Under the pieces are notes generated by a model. That model saw only the letters and a program-made list of their open reading frames with translations. It was not told the DNA's origin and searched no databases. Below are positions 28,011-42,186 of a stretch of DNA of 55,903 bases, one piece after another. The first letter of the stretch is position 1, and the number at the start of each line of letters is the position of its first letter. A program made the translations under genes and the position numbers. This DNA is from Pseudomonadota bacterium (GTDB lineage: Bacteria > Pseudomonadota > Gammaproteobacteria > Burkholderiales > Casimicrobiaceae), in the NCBI GenBank assembly GCA_018241785.1, contig JAFEDF010000005.1:1-55903 (forward strand), given 5' to 3'.

Positions 28011-29665
28011 GCCTGCCGACCCCGTTTCCCAATCAGCCGCCGCCGTTCGAGGGCCACAACCTGTTCCGTGCCGACCCGGCGCTGCAGGAAGCCGTGGCGC
28101 GCGAGGCGCCCTTCGCGGAAGCAGCAGTCGACGCTTGGGGAGCTTGGCTCGGAAGCGGCGAGGCCTACGCGCTCGCCGACGCCGCCAACCGCAACCCTCC
28201 GCAGCTGCGGCCATTCGATCGGGGCGGCGAGCGGATCGACCGCGTCGAGTTCCACCCGGCGTGGCACGAGCTCATGCGCCGCGCGATGGCCCAGGGGGAG
28301 CATGCGTCGCCGTGGTCGCATCCGCAACCCGGCGCCCACGTCGCGCGCGCCGCGAAGTATTACCTGCATGCGCAGGTCGAGAACGGGACGCAGTGTCCGC
28401 TGACGATGACCTTCGCCGCTTCGCCCGTTCTGGCCCGCGAGATGGCGGCGCCGCCGCTCGGCGAACTCCTCGCGCGGATGCATGCGAGCGATTACGACCC
28501 GCGCGACCTGCCCTTCGCCGCGAAGTCCTCCGCGCTCATCGGCATGGGGATGACCGAGCGCCAGGGCGGCTCCGACGTCCGCTCGAACACGACCCGCGCT
28601 GAGCCGCTCGGCGACGGAACGTGGGCGATCACCGGGCACAAGTGGTTCTTCTCGGCGCCGCAGTGCGACGCCCACCTCGTCCTCGCGCAGACCGGCCGCG
28701 GGCTCGGCTGCTTCCTGCTGCCGCGCCTCTCGCCCGACGGACGCCGCAATGCGATCCGCATCAACCGGCTGAAAGACAAGCTTGGCAACCGCTCGAACGC
28801 GTCATCCGAGGTCGAGTTCGACCGCGCGCTCGCGTGGGCCGTCGGCGAGCCCGATCGCGGCATCTCGACGATCCTCGAAATGGTCGGGTTGACGCGCCTC
28901 GACTGCGTGATCGGAAGCGCGGGAATCATGCGCGCTGCACTCTGCTGGGCGATTCATTTTGCGCGCCACCGAGTGGCCTTCGGCGCGCGCCTCGCCGGCC
29001 AGCCGCTGATGCTCGCGGTGCTCGCCGATCTCGCGCTCGAAAGCGAGGCTTCGCTGATGCTCGCCCTTCGCCTCGCGCGCGGCGCCGGCGAGGCGGCTGA
29101 CGCCCGTGCGCGCGCGCTGCTGCGCGTGATCGCGCCCGCCGCGAAGTTCTGGGTCTGCAAGCGCGCCCTCGCGGTGACCGGCGAAGCGATGGAGGCCCTC
29201 GGCGGCAACGGCTACATCGAGGAGACCCCGCTTGCGCGCCTGTACCGCGAGGCGCCCGTCAACTCGATCTGGGAGGGCTCGGGCAACGTCGTCTGCCTCG
29301 ATGTCGTTCGTGCGCTCGTTCGCGAGCGCGAAGCCGCCGAAACGCTCCAGGGCGAACTGCGCGAAGCGCGCGGGACCAATCGCTTCTACGATGAATTCGT
29401 CGAGACCCTCGAACACTTGCTGCACTTGGCTCCGAACGATCCCGCACAGGCGCGGCGTATCGCGGCGACGATTGCGCTCGCGGTGTCGGCCTCCGAGCTC
29501 ATCCGGCACGCACCAGGCTTCATCACCGATGCATTCTGCGCGTCGCGCCTCGCTCCGCCTTTCCGCACCGTGGCGGCGAGCGCGTTCGCAATGGACGCGG
29601 ATGCGGTGCCGACCGCCGCTCAGCGGCGGATCGTCGAGCGCGCGCTCGTCTCGAGCGGATCCTGA
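28007..29665 (+). CDS. aidB: AidB-like acyl-CoA dehydrogenase
   Basis: A 552-residue flavoprotein of the AidB branch of acyl-CoA dehydrogenases. AidB is part of the adaptive response to alkylation, and some members oxidise isovaleryl-CoA. Family marks: N-terminal NQPPPFEGHNLFRADPALQEAV, RVEFHPAWHELMRRAM, CPLTMTFAASPVL, MTERQGGSDVRSNTTRAEP, GHKWFFSAPQCDAHLVLAQT, and NGYIEETPLARLYREAPVNSIWEGSGNV, with Trp and Glu of the AidB active-site loop. The GTG at 28007 has GGAGA five bases before it. The stop region overlaps mtfA on the other strand by 46 bases. Confidence 0.9.
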   Translation: MSLPTPFPNQPPPFEGHNLFRADPALQEAVAREAPFAEAAVDAWGAWLGSGEAYALADAANRNPPQLRPFDRGGERIDRVEFHPAWHELMRRAMAQGEHASPWSHPQPGAHVARAAKYYLHAQVENGTQCPLTMTFAASPVLAREMAAPPLGELLARMHASDYDPRDLPFAAKSSALIGMGMTERQGGSDVRSNTTRAEPLGDGTWAITGHKWFFSAPQCDAHLVLAQTGRGLGCFLLPRLSPDGRRNAIRINRLKDKLGNRSNASSEVEFDRALAWAVGEPDRGISTILEMVGLTRLDCVIGSAGIMRAALCWAIHFARHRVAFGARLAGQPLMLAVLADLALESEASLMLALRLARGAGEAADARARALLRVIAPAAKFWVCKRALAVTGEAMEALGGNGYIEETPLARLYREAPVNSIWEGSGNVVCLDVVRALVREREAAETLQGELREARGTNRFYDEFVETLEHLLHLAPNDPAQARRIAATIALAVSASELIRHAPGFITDAFCASRLAPPFRTVAASAFAMDADAVPTAAQRRIVERALVSSGS

Positions 29666-30411
29666 CGATAGAACCCGGCGAACGCGCGGTAGACGTCCGG
29701 GTACTGGCGCTTCAGGAGCTTCGGCTCGGCAAAGAAGACCTCGGAGAGCACGGCGAAGAATTCGCCCGGGTTTTCGGCGGCATAGGGATCGATCTTCGTA
29801 TCCTGGCCGCGGTCGACGCGCCGGCAGAAGTTCGCATAGGCCTTCTTCATCACCTCGCCCCACGCGTTGCGCGCTGCGGCATCGGGAAGGGGCGGGAAGC
29901 CGTTGGCGTCGCCGTCCCACATGTCGATCTTGTGCGCGAACTCGTGGATGACGAGGTTCATCTGCGCCTCGTCCCAGTTCGCCGACGCCTCGACGTCGGG
30001 CCACGACAGCACGACCGGCCCGCCCGGCATCGCCTCGCCGGCGAGCGCCTCGTCGCGGGCATGCACGACCCCCGCCTCGTCCTCCCATTCACCCCCCGGG
30101 ACGAACTCGTCGGGGTAGACGACGATGTTGTCGAATCCGTCGTAGAGCGCGAGGTCGAGGTTCAGAACCAGCACGCAGGCCTGGATCGCGATCACCACGC
30201 GCTGCATGGCGGTGACCTCGTGTCCGCGCGCGCCGACGATGCTCTTCGCGTCGAGGAACAGCACGCAGAGATCGCGAAGGCGCGCAATCTCGTCATCGGA
30301 GTAGCGCGCGACGAACTGCAGCGACGCGCGCGCCTCGTCCCATAGCTCGTCGGGAATCGACGAGCGCTTCAGAATGCGCTGACGGCGCAGGCGGCGCAGG
30401 GCTTCGAACAT
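29620..30411 (-). CDS. mtfA: zinc-dependent peptidase MtfA family
   Basis: MtfA is a cytosolic zinc metallopeptidase that binds the regulator Mlc and affects glucose uptake in E. coli. The 263-residue product (E. coli 265) carries the active site LVIHEFAHKIDMWDGDANG, an HExxH-type motif with a downstream Asp/Glu-rich loop, and the conserved NPGEFFAVLSEVFF with the third zinc ligand Glu, plus VVVYPDEFV-type core strands. It is convergent with aidB and ends inside the aidB C-terminus. Confidence 0.9.
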   Translation of the reverse strand: MFEALRRLRRQRILKRSSIPDELWDEARASLQFVARYSDDEIARLRDLCVLFLDAKSIVGARGHEVTAMQRVVIAIQACVLVLNLDLALYDGFDNIVVYPDEFVPGGEWEDEAGVVHARDEALAGEAMPGGPVVLSWPDVEASANWDEAQMNLVIHEFAHKIDMWDGDANGFPPLPDAAARNAWGEVMKKAYANFCRRVDRGQDTKIDPYAAENPGEFFAVLSEVFFAEPKLLKRQYPDVYRAFAGFYRQDPLETSARSTIRR

Positions 30412-30450
30412 CGCAGGTCAGGATCAGCCGATGCCGCAGCGGGCGAGCGG

Positions 30451-31962
30451 TCAGCCGCCGGACGACTCGGGTACCGGGCGGCTTGGCTCGTCGCCGCCGT
30501 TCCCTTCACCACCGTTCCCGTCGTCGCCTTCGAGCACGTCGCCCGCAAGCGGCAGCAGGCGCTCGGCATCGAGTTCGGGCAGCGTCTCGACGTCGCGAAG
30601 CTTGCGCGCGATCGTCGTGCTGCGCCGGCTCGCCTTGTCGAGCGTCCTGCCGACGTCGTCGAGCTTGTCGCGGGTCTTCGCGAGGAGATCGCCGAAGTGA
30701 CCGAACTGCGTCTTCACCGCTCCGAGTACGTTCCACACCTCGGTCGAACGCTTCTCGATCGCGAGCGTGCGAAAGCCGAGCTGCAGGCTGTTCAGCATTG
30801 CCGCAAGGTTGGTGGGGCCGGCAAGGGTGATGCGATAGTCGCGCTGCAACGCGTCGGCGAGACCCGGCCGCGCCACCGCCTCGGCGAACAGGCTTTCGGT
30901 CGGCACGAACAGGATCGCGAAATCGGTCGTGTACGGCGGCTCGACGTACTTCTCGTGAATCGTCTTCGCCTGCAGCCTGAAGAACGCGTCGAGCGCCTTG
31001 CGCGCCGCGTCGACTGCGACGGCATCGGCGTGCTCGATCGCATCCTGCAGCCGCTGCCAGTCTTCGAGCGGGAACTTGGCGTCGATCGGCAGCCAGCACG
31101 GCGCTCCGCCGTCGTCACGACCCGGGAGCCTGATCGCGAACTCGACGCGATGGTCCTTGCCGGATTCCTTGCCGGGCCGCGTGACGACGTTCTGTGCATA
31201 CTGGTCGGGGGTCAGCAGGTCGGCGAGGAGCGCTCCGAGCTGCACCTCGCCCCAGCCGCCGCGCGTCTTCACGTTGATCAGCACGCGTTTCAAGTCGCCG
31301 ACGCCGGTCGCGAGGGTCTGCATCTCGCCGAGGCCCCGGTGCACCTGCTCGAGACGCTCGGAGACCTGCTTGAACGACGCACCGAGGCGCTGCTCGAGGG
31401 TCGCCTGCAGCTTCTCGTCGACCGTCGCTCGCATCTGGTCGAGCTTCTGAGCGTTGTCGGTGCGAAGGAGTTCGAGACGCTCCTCGATCGTGCGGCGCAT
31501 GGCCTCGAGGCGTACCTCGGACGCCTGCGTTGCAGTCTCGATACGCTCGCCGAAGGCCTTCAACTGCGCGACGAGCCCCTGCTGCTGGCGCGCGAGCGCC
31601 GCAGCGACCTCCTCGCGAAGCTGCTTCGACGCGGCCCCGGTCTCGTCGCGCAGCCGGTTGCCGGTCCCTGCGAGCTCTTCGCGCAGCCGGTTGCCGGCGC
31701 CGGCGAGTTCCTCGCGCAGCCGCAGCGCCGCGGCCGCGGCGTCGCCGCGCGCCGCAACGAGGTCGCTCCGCACGTCGCGCTCGTGATTCGCGGCTCCTGC
31801 AGCGAGCGCATCGAACTTGACGGCGAGCGACGCGGCGTCGCGTGCCGCCGCCTCGCGATCGGTCGCCAGTCTGCCGATCTGGCGCAGCGCGATCGCCACC
31901 AGCAGCACGACGAGTGCCAGCGCGACGAGTGCCGCACCGACGAGCCAGAGAAGCTCACCCAT
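30451..31962 (-). CDS. rmuC: DNA recombination protein RmuC
   Basis: RmuC limits recombination at inverted repeats and probably cuts DNA secondary structures. The 503-residue product has one N-terminal membrane segment (4-26), a long coiled coil (about 30-205), and the RmuC nuclease-like domain with LKRVLINVKTRGGWGEVQLGALLADLL, PGRDDGG..WLPIDAKFPLEDW, and GPTNLAAMLNSLQLGFRTLAIEKRS. The C-terminal tail is Gly/Glu-rich. The start at 31962 gives the membrane anchor expected of the family. The coiled coil contains an 11-residue tandem repeat. Confidence 0.92.
   Translation of the reverse strand: MGELLWLVGAALVALALVVLLVAIALRQIGRLATDREAAARDAASLAVKFDALAAGAANHERDVRSDLVAARGDAAAAALRLREELAGAGNRLREELAGTGNRLRDETGAASKQLREEVAAALARQQQGLVAQLKAFGERIETATQASEVRLEAMRRTIEERLELLRTDNAQKLDQMRATVDEKLQATLEQRLGASFKQVSERLEQVHRGLGEMQTLATGVGDLKRVLINVKTRGGWGEVQLGALLADLLTPDQYAQNVVTRPGKESGKDHRVEFAIRLPGRDDGGAPCWLPIDAKFPLEDWQRLQDAIEHADAVAVDAARKALDAFFRLQAKTIHEKYVEPPYTTDFAILFVPTESLFAEAVARPGLADALQRDYRITLAGPTNLAAMLNSLQLGFRTLAIEKRSTEVWNVLGAVKTQFGHFGDLLAKTRDKLDDVGRTLDKASRRSTTIARKLRDVETLPELDAERLLPLAGDVLEGDDGNGGEGNGGDEPSRPVPESSGG
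31648..31730. repeat. 33-base tandem repeat in the rmuC coiled coil
   Basis: A block beginning GCGCAGCCGG on the plus strand recurs at 31648, 31681 and 31714, a 33-base period that encodes LREELAGxGNR-type units. The copies diverge in the third unit. Such in-frame repeats can change length by slippage without altering the coiled-coil phase much. Confidence 0.75.
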
Positions 31963-32000
31963 GGGCGGCGAGTGTAGCAGCCGCCCGGCGGCGCCATGTC

Positions 32001-33034
32001 CTACGCGTCGCGCGCCTCCAGCGCGAGAAGCGCGAAGGTCGCGAGCCAGTGCCCGCCCGCGTAGTCGTCGCTCGCAAGCCCTTTCCAGCCGGCCGCCAGA
32101 TGCCGATCGGCGGCGTCGCGCAGCACGGCGGCGAGTCGGTGATCCGCGGCAAGTCCGCTGGCAATCGTCGCGAGGCACCACGCACGCGACAGGTTGAGTC
32201 CATCGAGGTGGACGGTTTGCGGATCGCTCCGATCGGCCACCGCGGCAGGCTCGAAGAGCATGCGCGGCTCCCGGCGCGCGAGGCCGGGGAGGAACGCCGT
32301 CAGCCAGCCCTCGAACCCGGCAGCATCGAGCACTCGCCGCATCAATGCGGCTTCGATGAGCGACGGCGACAGGAAATCGGCGCCCGAAGGCTCGAAGGCG
32401 GCGGGAGCGTCGCGATCCGCGCCGTACCACGCCGATGCGGCACCGACGCATGCCGCATCGAGCGAAGACGCGAACGGCGATGCGCCTGCGCCCCGCGCGT
32501 AATCGAGGGCGAGCACGAGCCCGAACGCGCTGTTCGCGTGCATGCCGTGGCGGATCGCATAGCCCGCGCGCGGCAGGTAGTCGAGATAGCGCTTCGCGAA
32601 CGCCGCGACGAGGGGTGCGAGCGCATGGGACCAGCGCCGCCCGTCAGCATCGTCGTGGCGAGCGAGCTCGTCCCCGAGCTTCAGCAGCCACGCCCAACCG
32701 TAGGTGCGTTCGAACGACGCGCTCTGCGGTCGCGCGAGGTAGGCGACCTCGGCGGCAATCGCGAAATCGGCCAGGCGAGCATCGAAGAGCCGCCCGATCT
32801 CGCCGCGGCAGCCAAGCGCAGGGAAGTGCCGGCGGAGGCGTGCGAGCAGCCAGTGCATGTGGACGCACGAGTGCCAGTCGTAGCTGCCGTAGAACGCAGG
32901 GTGCAGGACACGAGGCGGCACCGCGTCCTCGTCGGACAGCAGCACGTGGTCGAGCTTCGCAGGGTACTCGCGCGCGATGTTGGCGAGTGCTACGGCGGCG
33001 AAGTGCTCCGCGGCAGCGGGGTCGAGGACTGGCG

Positions 33035-33038
<4 letters not shown>
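32001..33038 (-). CDS. DUF2891-like protein
   Basis: A 345-residue soluble protein that resembles DUF2891: [49 protein letters not shown] near residues 46-73, [18 protein letters not shown], and [26 protein letters not shown]. It looks like an alpha-helical toroid; the many His, Trp and Asp in the first half suggest a glycosidase- or ligand-binding pocket, but no activity is known to me. It starts with GTG in a GTGA overlap with the typA stop, so translation of the two is linked. Confidence 0.83.
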
Positions 33039-34927
<1,889 letters not shown>

Positions 34928-34995
34928 GGGGGAACGGCAGTATCGCCGGGCTCGCTGCGGCGCGCGGTGTTGCTGCGGCGCGACGAAAATCGTGA

Positions 34996-35060
34996 AGTAT
35001 AGGGCTTTCCGCCAGGGATCCGCCACAAAAATTCGAAGAATCCGAGACTTAAGGTATAAT
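34996..35060. promoter_or_regulatory. divergent promoter region of typA and rhlE
   Basis: A TATACT reads on the minus strand at 35001-34996, about 69 bases before typA. A perfect TATAAT at 35055-35060 on the plus strand, with a weak TTCGAA 17 bases upstream (35032-35037), would drive rhlE with an untranslated leader of about 135 bases. Such a long leader is often seen before cold-inducible helicase genes. The local DNA is AT-rich relative to the window. Confidence 0.5.
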
Positions 35061-35203
35061 GCGCCATTCGGGCGGCCGTTCCGGTCACCGCCCGCTCCGC
35101 CCGGCCGGGCCGACAACGGTCCCGCCGACAGCGCTCAACCCGAACGATTCCGCTGCCTGGACCGGAAACCGCGCACGCGGTAGGCCGCGTACCAGGAGCA
35201 AGC

Positions 35204-36784
<1,581 letters not shown>

Positions 36785-36848
36785 CGGCGGCCGCGCAACG
36801 GTCACGCGGGCCGGCGATCGACCGAGGACGCCGGTTCCCGGCTCGCCC

Positions 36849-38645
36849 GTGGCCCACGCCGCCTCGAACCTGCTCGAGGTCGACCATCTGACCGTCGAGT
36901 TCGCCGCGCGCGAGCGCACGACGGTCGCCGTACATGGTCTCTCGCTCGCGATCGCGCGCGGCGAGACCCTCGCCATCGTCGGCGAATCCGGCTCGGGGAA
37001 ATCGGTCACGGCGCTTTCCGTCATGCGCCTCGTCGAGCACGGCGGCGGACGCATCGCGGCCGGCTCGATCGCGTTCACGCGGGCGTCCGGCGAGACCGTG
37101 GACCTCGCCTGCGCCGATGCGGCGACCCTTCGCAGCATCCGCGGCGCCGAGATCGCGATGATCTTCCAGGAGCCGATGACCTCGCTCAACCCGGTCTTTC
37201 CGGTTGGCGAGCAGATCGCCGAGTCGATCCGGCTGCACCAGCACAAGGATGCCGCGGCCGCGCGTGCGGAGGCATTGCGCATGCTCGAGGTGGTGCGCAT
37301 TCCCGATGCGCGCTCGGTGCTCACCCGCTACCCGCACCAGCTCTCCGGCGGGATGCGCCAGCGGGTGATGATCGCCATGGCCCTGTCGTGCCGGCCGGCG
37401 CTCCTCATCGCCGACGAGCCGACCACCGCGCTCGACGTCACGATCCAGGCGCAGATTCTCGCGCTGATCCGCACGCTGCAGGACGAGCTGCGGATGGCGG
37501 TGATGTTCATCACGCACGACATGGGCGTGGTCGCCGAGGTCGCCGATCGTGTCGCCGTCATGCATCGGGGAGACAAGGTCGAGGAAGGCACTGCCGCGTC
37601 GATCTTCGCCTCCCCGCGCGAGCCCTACACGCGCACCCTTCTCGCCGCGGTGCCGCGCCTCGGCGCGCTCGCGGCCGAAGGGGGCCGCGTACGGCGGCCG
37701 AACGGCGACGCACAGCCCCTCCTTCGCGTACGCGACCTGACGACGCGCTTCGACGTGCGCTCGGGCGTGCTCGGCCGCGTGCGCCGCCGCGTCCACGCCG
37801 TCGAGAAGGTGAGCTTCGACCTCGCCTCGGGCGAGACGCTGGCACTCGTCGGCGAATCGGGCTGCGGCAAGTCGACGACCGGGCGCTCGCTCCTGCGGCT
37901 CGTCGACATTGCGTCGGGAGACATCGAGTTCGCGGGACGCAACATTGCGCGACTTCCGCGAAGCGAGCTGAGACCGGTGCGCCGCGACATCCAGATGATC
38001 TTCCAGGATCCGTTCGCCTCGCTCGACCCGCGCCTCACCGTCGGCTTCTCGATCGCCGAGCCGCTCTACGTGCACGGCGTCGCCGGCCGGCGCGAGGCGC
38101 GCGATCGCGTGGCGTCGCTGCTCGAGCACGTCGGCCTCGACCCGGATCACGCACGGCGCTATCCGCACGAATTCTCGGGCGGCCAGCGCCAGCGCATCGC
38201 TATCGCGCGTGCGCTCGCGCTCGCGCCGCGCCTGATCGTCGCCGACGAGGCGGTGTCCGCCCTCGACGTGTCGATCCAGGCGCAGATCGTCGACCTCCTG
38301 ATCGGCCTGCAGGAGGAGCTCGGAGTCTCCTTCGTCTTCATCTCGCACGACATGGCGGTCGTCGAGCGGATCAGCCACCGGGTGGCGGTCATGTACCTCG
38401 GCCAGATCGTCGAGATCGGCCCGCGGCGGGCGATCTTCGAGGACCCTCGCCATCCGTATACGCGTCACCTGATGGCGGCAGTGCCGGTGGCCGATCCGAT
38501 GCGCCGCAGGCGCACCCGCACGCTGTCGTCGGAATCCATTCCGAGCCCGATCCGCGACGCCGGCGACGAGCCGGTCGTTGCCCCGCTCGCGGAAATCGCT
38601 CCGGGTCACTACGTCGCGACGCACCGGGTCGGCGGACCGTACTGA
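36849..38645 (+). CDS. gsiA: glutathione/dipeptide ABC transporter, fused double ATPase subunit
   Basis: One 598-residue protein with two ABC ATPase domains, as in GsiA. First: Walker A GESGSGKS (about 50-57), [13 protein letters not shown], Walker [15 protein letters not shown]. Second, after residue 290: [38 protein letters not shown]. The oligopeptide linker region after each domain ends in [12 protein letters not shown]. It energises import through GsiC and GsiD. The GTG start at 36849 is 64 bases after rhlE. It heads the same gene order as E. coli gsiABCD. Confidence 0.92.
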   Translation: MAHAASNLLEVDHLTVEFAARERTTVAVHGLSLAIARGETLAIVGESGSGKSVTALSVMRLVEHGGGRIAAGSIAFTRASGETVDLACADAATLRSIRGAEIAMIFQEPMTSLNPVFPVGEQIAESIRLHQHKDAAAARAEALRMLEVVRIPDARSVLTRYPHQLSGGMRQRVMIAMALSCRPALLIADEPTTALDVTIQAQILALIRTLQDELRMAVMFITHDMGVVAEVADRVAVMHRGDKVEEGTAASIFASPREPYTRTLLAAVPRLGALAAEGGRVRRPNGDAQPLLRVRDLTTRFDVRSGVLGRVRRRVHAVEKVSFDLASGETLALVGESGCGKSTTGRSLLRLVDIASGDIEFAGRNIARLPRSELRPVRRDIQMIFQDPFASLDPRLTVGFSIAEPLYVHGVAGRREARDRVASLLEHVGLDPDHARRYPHEFSGGQRQRIAIARALALAPRLIVADEAVSALDVSIQAQIVDLLIGLQEELGVSFVFISHDMAVVERISHRVAVMYLGQIVEIGPRRAIFEDPRHPYTRHLMAAVPVADPMRRRRTRTLSSESIPSPIRDAGDEPVVAPLAEIAPGHYVATHRVGGPY

Positions 38646-38700
38646 TCGCGCCGCGCAAAGGCGCTATCATCGCGCCGCGTTCCGACCATCCGGAGGGGAG
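38642..38700 (+). promoter_or_regulatory. possible internal promoter and strong ribosome site before gsiB
   Basis: TATCAT at 38665-38670 (5 of 6) with a weak CTGATC 17 bases upstream could boost gsiB, as binding proteins are usually made in excess. GGAGGGGAG (38692-38700) is a strong ribosome site seven bases before the ATG. The 11-base ATCGCGCCGCG occurs at 38645 and again at 38670. Confidence 0.35.
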
Positions 38701-38707
38701 AAATCGA

Positions 38708-40243
38708 ATGAAGCCGCTCGTGCGCCTGCTTGCCGTGGCACTCGCATCGCTCGCCGTGGCCGCGCCGGCCCTGGCGTCGAAGGACGTCGTGTTCGCCGTC
38801 GCGTCGACCTTCACCACCACCGATCCCTACGATGCCAACGACACGCTGTCGCAGGCGATGGCGAAGTCCTTCTACGAGGGGCTGTTCGGCTTCGACCGCA
38901 ACATGAAGCTCATTCCGGTGCTCGCCGAGGGCTACACGGCGAGTCCCGACGGGCTCGTGTACACGATCAAGCTTCGCCACGGCGTCAAATTCCAGGACGG
39001 GACCGACTTCAACGCCGAGGCGGTCAAGGTCAATTTCGACCGCGTCACCAACCCCGACAACAAACTCAAGCGCTACGGGCTCTACAAGATCATCGCGAAG
39101 ACCGAAGCCGTCGACGACTTCACCGTCCGGGTGACGCTGAAGGAGCCGTTCTCGGCGTTCATCAACGATCTTGCGCACCCGTCTGGCGTGATGATCAGCC
39201 CGGCTGCGCTTGCGAAGTGGGGGAGCAAGGACATCGCCTTCCATCCGGTCGGCACCGGGCCCTTCAAGTTCGTCGAGTGGCGCCAGCCCGACTACCTGAA
39301 GGTCGAGAAGTGGGACGGCTACTGGAAGAAGGGCTATCCGAAGGTCGACTCGATCACCTGGAAGCCGGTCGTCGACAACAACTCGCGCGCGGCGCTGATG
39401 CAGACCGGCGAAGCCCAGTTCACCTTTCCGGTGCCCTACGAGCTCGCACAGGTGCTGAAAGCGAAGCCCGACCTCGAGCTCGTCGCGGCGCCGTCGATCG
39501 TGCTTCGCTACCTGTCGATGAACACGCTGCAGAAGCCCTTCGACGACGTCAGGGTGCGCGAGGCGATCGCCTACGCGATCAACAAGGAGGCGCTCGCCAA
39601 GGTCGCATTCAGCGGCTACGCGGTGCCCGCCGACGGCGTCGTTCCCGACGCCGTCGAATACAGCGTCAAGCTCGGTCCGTGGCCCTACGACGTCGCGAAG
39701 GCGAAGAAGCTCCTCACCGAGGCGGGCTACCCGAACGGCTTCGAGACCGAACTGTGGTCGGCCTACAACTACAGCACTGCGCAGAAGGTTGCGCAGTTCC
39801 TGCAGCAGCAGCTCCAGCAGGTCGGCATCAGGACGAGGATCACGATGCTCGAGGCCGGCCAGCGCGTGCAGAAGGTCGAAAGCTGGCCCGACCCGAAGAC
39901 GGCGCCGGTGCGCCTCTACTACGTCGGCTGGTCGTCGTCGACCGGTGAGGCCGACTGGGCGCTGCGGCCGCTGCTCGCCAGCGAATCGTGGCCGCCGGTG
40001 CTCTTCAACACCGCGTACTACAGGAACGACCAGGTCGATGCCGACATCAAGGGTGCGCTTGCGACGACCGACAAGGTCGAGAAGGCGAAGCTCTACCGCG
40101 ACGCGCAGGAGCGCATCTGGAAGGACGCTCCGTGGGCGCCGCTCGTCACCGAGGAGCTGCTGTCGGCGCACAACCGCAGGCTGACCGGGGTGTACGTGAT
40201 GCCGGATGCGTCGTTCAATTTCACCGACATCGACCTCAGGTAG
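38708..40243 (+). CDS. gsiB: ABC transporter substrate-binding protein, family 5 (glutathione/peptide)
   Basis: A periplasmic binding protein of 511 residues with a Sec signal (about 1-24, [23 protein letters not shown], AxA cleavage). Family 5 signatures: [78 protein letters not shown]. These match GsiB-type glutathione/dipeptide receptors. The receptor is encoded between the ATPase and the first permease, as in gsiABCD; the ligand is inferred from that order. Confidence 0.92.
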   Translation: MKPLVRLLAVALASLAVAAPALASKDVVFAVASTFTTTDPYDANDTLSQAMAKSFYEGLFGFDRNMKLIPVLAEGYTASPDGLVYTIKLRHGVKFQDGTDFNAEAVKVNFDRVTNPDNKLKRYGLYKIIAKTEAVDDFTVRVTLKEPFSAFINDLAHPSGVMISPAALAKWGSKDIAFHPVGTGPFKFVEWRQPDYLKVEKWDGYWKKGYPKVDSITWKPVVDNNSRAALMQTGEAQFTFPVPYELAQVLKAKPDLELVAAPSIVLRYLSMNTLQKPFDDVRVREAIAYAINKEALAKVAFSGYAVPADGVVPDAVEYSVKLGPWPYDVAKAKKLLTEAGYPNGFETELWSAYNYSTAQKVAQFLQQQLQQVGIRTRITMLEAGQRVQKVESWPDPKTAPVRLYYVGWSSSTGEADWALRPLLASESWPPVLFNTAYYRNDQVDADIKGALATTDKVEKAKLYRDAQERIWKDAPWAPLVTEELLSAHNRRLTGVYVMPDASFNFTDIDLR

Positions 40244-40354
40244 CCGGACGCACCTGCGCGATCGGAAGATCGCCGGCGCGCGGCATCTCGGGGCCGCCGG
40301 GCACCGCGGCGCCGCGCGCGTGCGCGACGGCCATGCCGGTCGCGTCGTCGCCCG

Positions 40355-41275
40355 ATGACTCAGTACGTCCTGAAGCGCCTCGCCGGCCTCGTGCCGACGC
40401 TGTTCGCGATCGGCGTGCTGGTGTTCCTCTTCGTCCATCTGCTGCCGGGCGACCCGGCGCGCCTCGCCGCGGGCCCCGATGCAACGCCGGAGACGGTCGC
40501 GCTCGTGCGCAAGGACCTCGGCCTCGACCGGCCGATCGCGCAGCAGTTCGTTCGCTTCGCCGACGGCGCGCTGCACTGGAACTTCGGGCGCTCGCTTTCG
40601 ACGAAGCGCGCGGTCGCCGAGGAGATCGCCGAGCGCTTCATGCCGACCTTCTGGCTCACCGTGTGGAGCATGGCGTGGTCGGTCGTCTTCGGCATGGCGA
40701 TCGGCATCGCCTCCGCCGTCTGGCGCAACCGCTGGCCCGACCGCCTCGGCATGACGCTCGCCGTGTCGGGCATCTCGTTTCCGGCGTTCGCCCTCGGCAT
40801 GGTGCTGATGCAGGTGTTCGCGGTCGATCTCGGCTGGGTGCCCGCCGTCGGCAACGACTCCTGGCGCGGCTACGTCCTGCCGTCGCTGACCTTGGGCGCG
40901 GCGGTCGCGGCGATCATGGCGCGCTTCACCCGATCGTCGTTCGTCGACATCCTCGGCGAGGATTTCGTGCGCACCGCGCGCGCCAAGGGCCTGGACGAGC
41001 GCCGCGTGGTGATCAAGCACGCGATGCGGAACGCGCTGATCCCTGTCGTGACGATGATGGGACTGCAGTTCGGCTTTCTCCTCGGCGGGTCGATCGTCGT
41101 CGAGAAGGTATTCAACTGGCCGGGGCTCGGGCGCCTCCTCGTCGACGCGGTCGACATGCGCGACTACCCGGTGATCCAGGCGCTCGTGCTCCTCTTCTCG
41201 CTCGAATTCATCGTCATCAACCTCGCGGTCGACGTGCTCTATGGGCTCATCAATCCTGCGATCCGCTACCGATGA
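40355..41275 (+). CDS. gsiC: peptide/glutathione ABC transporter permease, first subunit
   Basis: A 306-residue inner-membrane permease with six membrane segments. The N-terminal [40 protein letters not shown] and the EAA loop [30 protein letters not shown] are typical of DppB/GsiC. A 111-base gap after gsiB has no recognised signal. It overlaps gsiD by 35 bases. Confidence 0.93.
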   Translation: MTQYVLKRLAGLVPTLFAIGVLVFLFVHLLPGDPARLAAGPDATPETVALVRKDLGLDRPIAQQFVRFADGALHWNFGRSLSTKRAVAEEIAERFMPTFWLTVWSMAWSVVFGMAIGIASAVWRNRWPDRLGMTLAVSGISFPAFALGMVLMQVFAVDLGWVPAVGNDSWRGYVLPSLTLGAAVAAIMARFTRSSFVDILGEDFVRTARAKGLDERRVVIKHAMRNALIPVVTMMGLQFGFLLGGSIVVEKVFNWPGLGRLLVDAVDMRDYPVIQALVLLFSLEFIVINLAVDVLYGLINPAIRYR

Positions 41276-42143
41276 CGCCGCCTCCGGCGAGCGCGTGCGC
41301 ACGCCGTGGTCGGAGTTCTCGCGCAAGTTCCGCCGGCAGAAGGTGGCGGTCGCGGCCGGGGTGTTCGTCGTACTCCTCGTCGTCGTCGCAGTCGCCGCGC
41401 CGTGGATCGTGCCGTACAACGCCGAGACCTACTTCGATTACGACGCGCTCAATGCGCCGCCGTCGCTCGCCCACCTCTTCGGCGTCGATTCTCTCGGCCG
41501 CGACATCTTCAGCCGCATCCTGATGGGCGCGCGCATCTCGCTCGCGGCGGGATTCATCTCGGTCGCCGCCGGCGCGGTGATCGGCACGCTCCTCGGCCTC
41601 GTCGCCGGCTACTACGAAGGCTGGGCCGATCGCATCGTCATGCGCATCTGCGACGTGCTGTTCGCCTTTCCCGGCATCCTTCTCGCGATCGGCATCGTCG
41701 CGATCCTCGGTGGAGGCATGGCCAACGTGATCGCCGCCGTCGCGATCTTCAGCGTGCCGACCTTCGCGCGGCTCGTGCGCGGCAACACGCTCGGGCTGAA
41801 GCACCTCACCTTCGTCGAAGCGGCGCGAAGCCTCGGCGCCTCCGACCGCACGATCGTGCTGCGCCACATCCTTCCGGGGACGATCTCGGCGGTCGTCGTC
41901 TACTTTTCGCTCAGGATCGGCACGTCGATCATCACTGCGGCGAGCCTCTCGTTCCTCGGCATGGGTGCGCAGCCTCCGACGCCCGAATGGGGTGCAATGC
42001 TCGACGCAGCGCGCTCGGACATGCTCGTCGCACCCCATGAAGCGATTTTCCCGGCGCTCGCGATCTTCCTTACCGTGCTCGCGTTCAATCTGCTCGGCGA
42101 CGGCCTGCGCGACGCGCTCGATCCGAAGATCGAGCGAGTGTGA
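41241..42143 (+). CDS. gsiD: peptide/glutathione ABC transporter permease, second subunit
   Basis: A 300-residue DppC/GsiD-type permease: an N-terminal cytoplasmic arm ([18 protein letters not shown]), six membrane segments, [22 protein letters not shown], and EAA loop [26 protein letters not shown]. It starts inside gsiC. Together GsiC and GsiD form the channel closed by GsiA. The operon ends here; downstream a CGCCGG-TCA-CCGGCG hairpin (42181-42195) sits at the end of the convergent MFS gene. Confidence 0.92.
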   Translation: MGSSILRSATDDAASGERVRTPWSEFSRKFRRQKVAVAAGVFVVLLVVVAVAAPWIVPYNAETYFDYDALNAPPSLAHLFGVDSLGRDIFSRILMGARISLAAGFISVAAGAVIGTLLGLVAGYYEGWADRIVMRICDVLFAFPGILLAIGIVAILGGGMANVIAAVAIFSVPTFARLVRGNTLGLKHLTFVEAARSLGASDRTIVLRHILPGTISAVVVYFSLRIGTSIITAASLSFLGMGAQPPTPEWGAMLDAARSDMLVAPHEAIFPALAIFLTVLAFNLLGDGLRDALDPKIERV

Positions 42144-42186
42144 TCGCGCCCGGCGGGCAGCGCCGGCCGATGAATGCGGACGCCGG

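Noticed and set aside
38221..38300. Loss of function in the second GsiA ATPase because ADEPVSALD reads ADEAVSALD
   Set aside because: The catalytic Asp-Glu pair of Walker B is kept; Pro to Ala after Glu is tolerated in the family.
38645..38680. Duplicate ATCGCGCCGCG before gsiB as a regulator-binding pair
   Set aside because: Short GC-rich words recur often in this DNA; noted only with the gsiB promoter.
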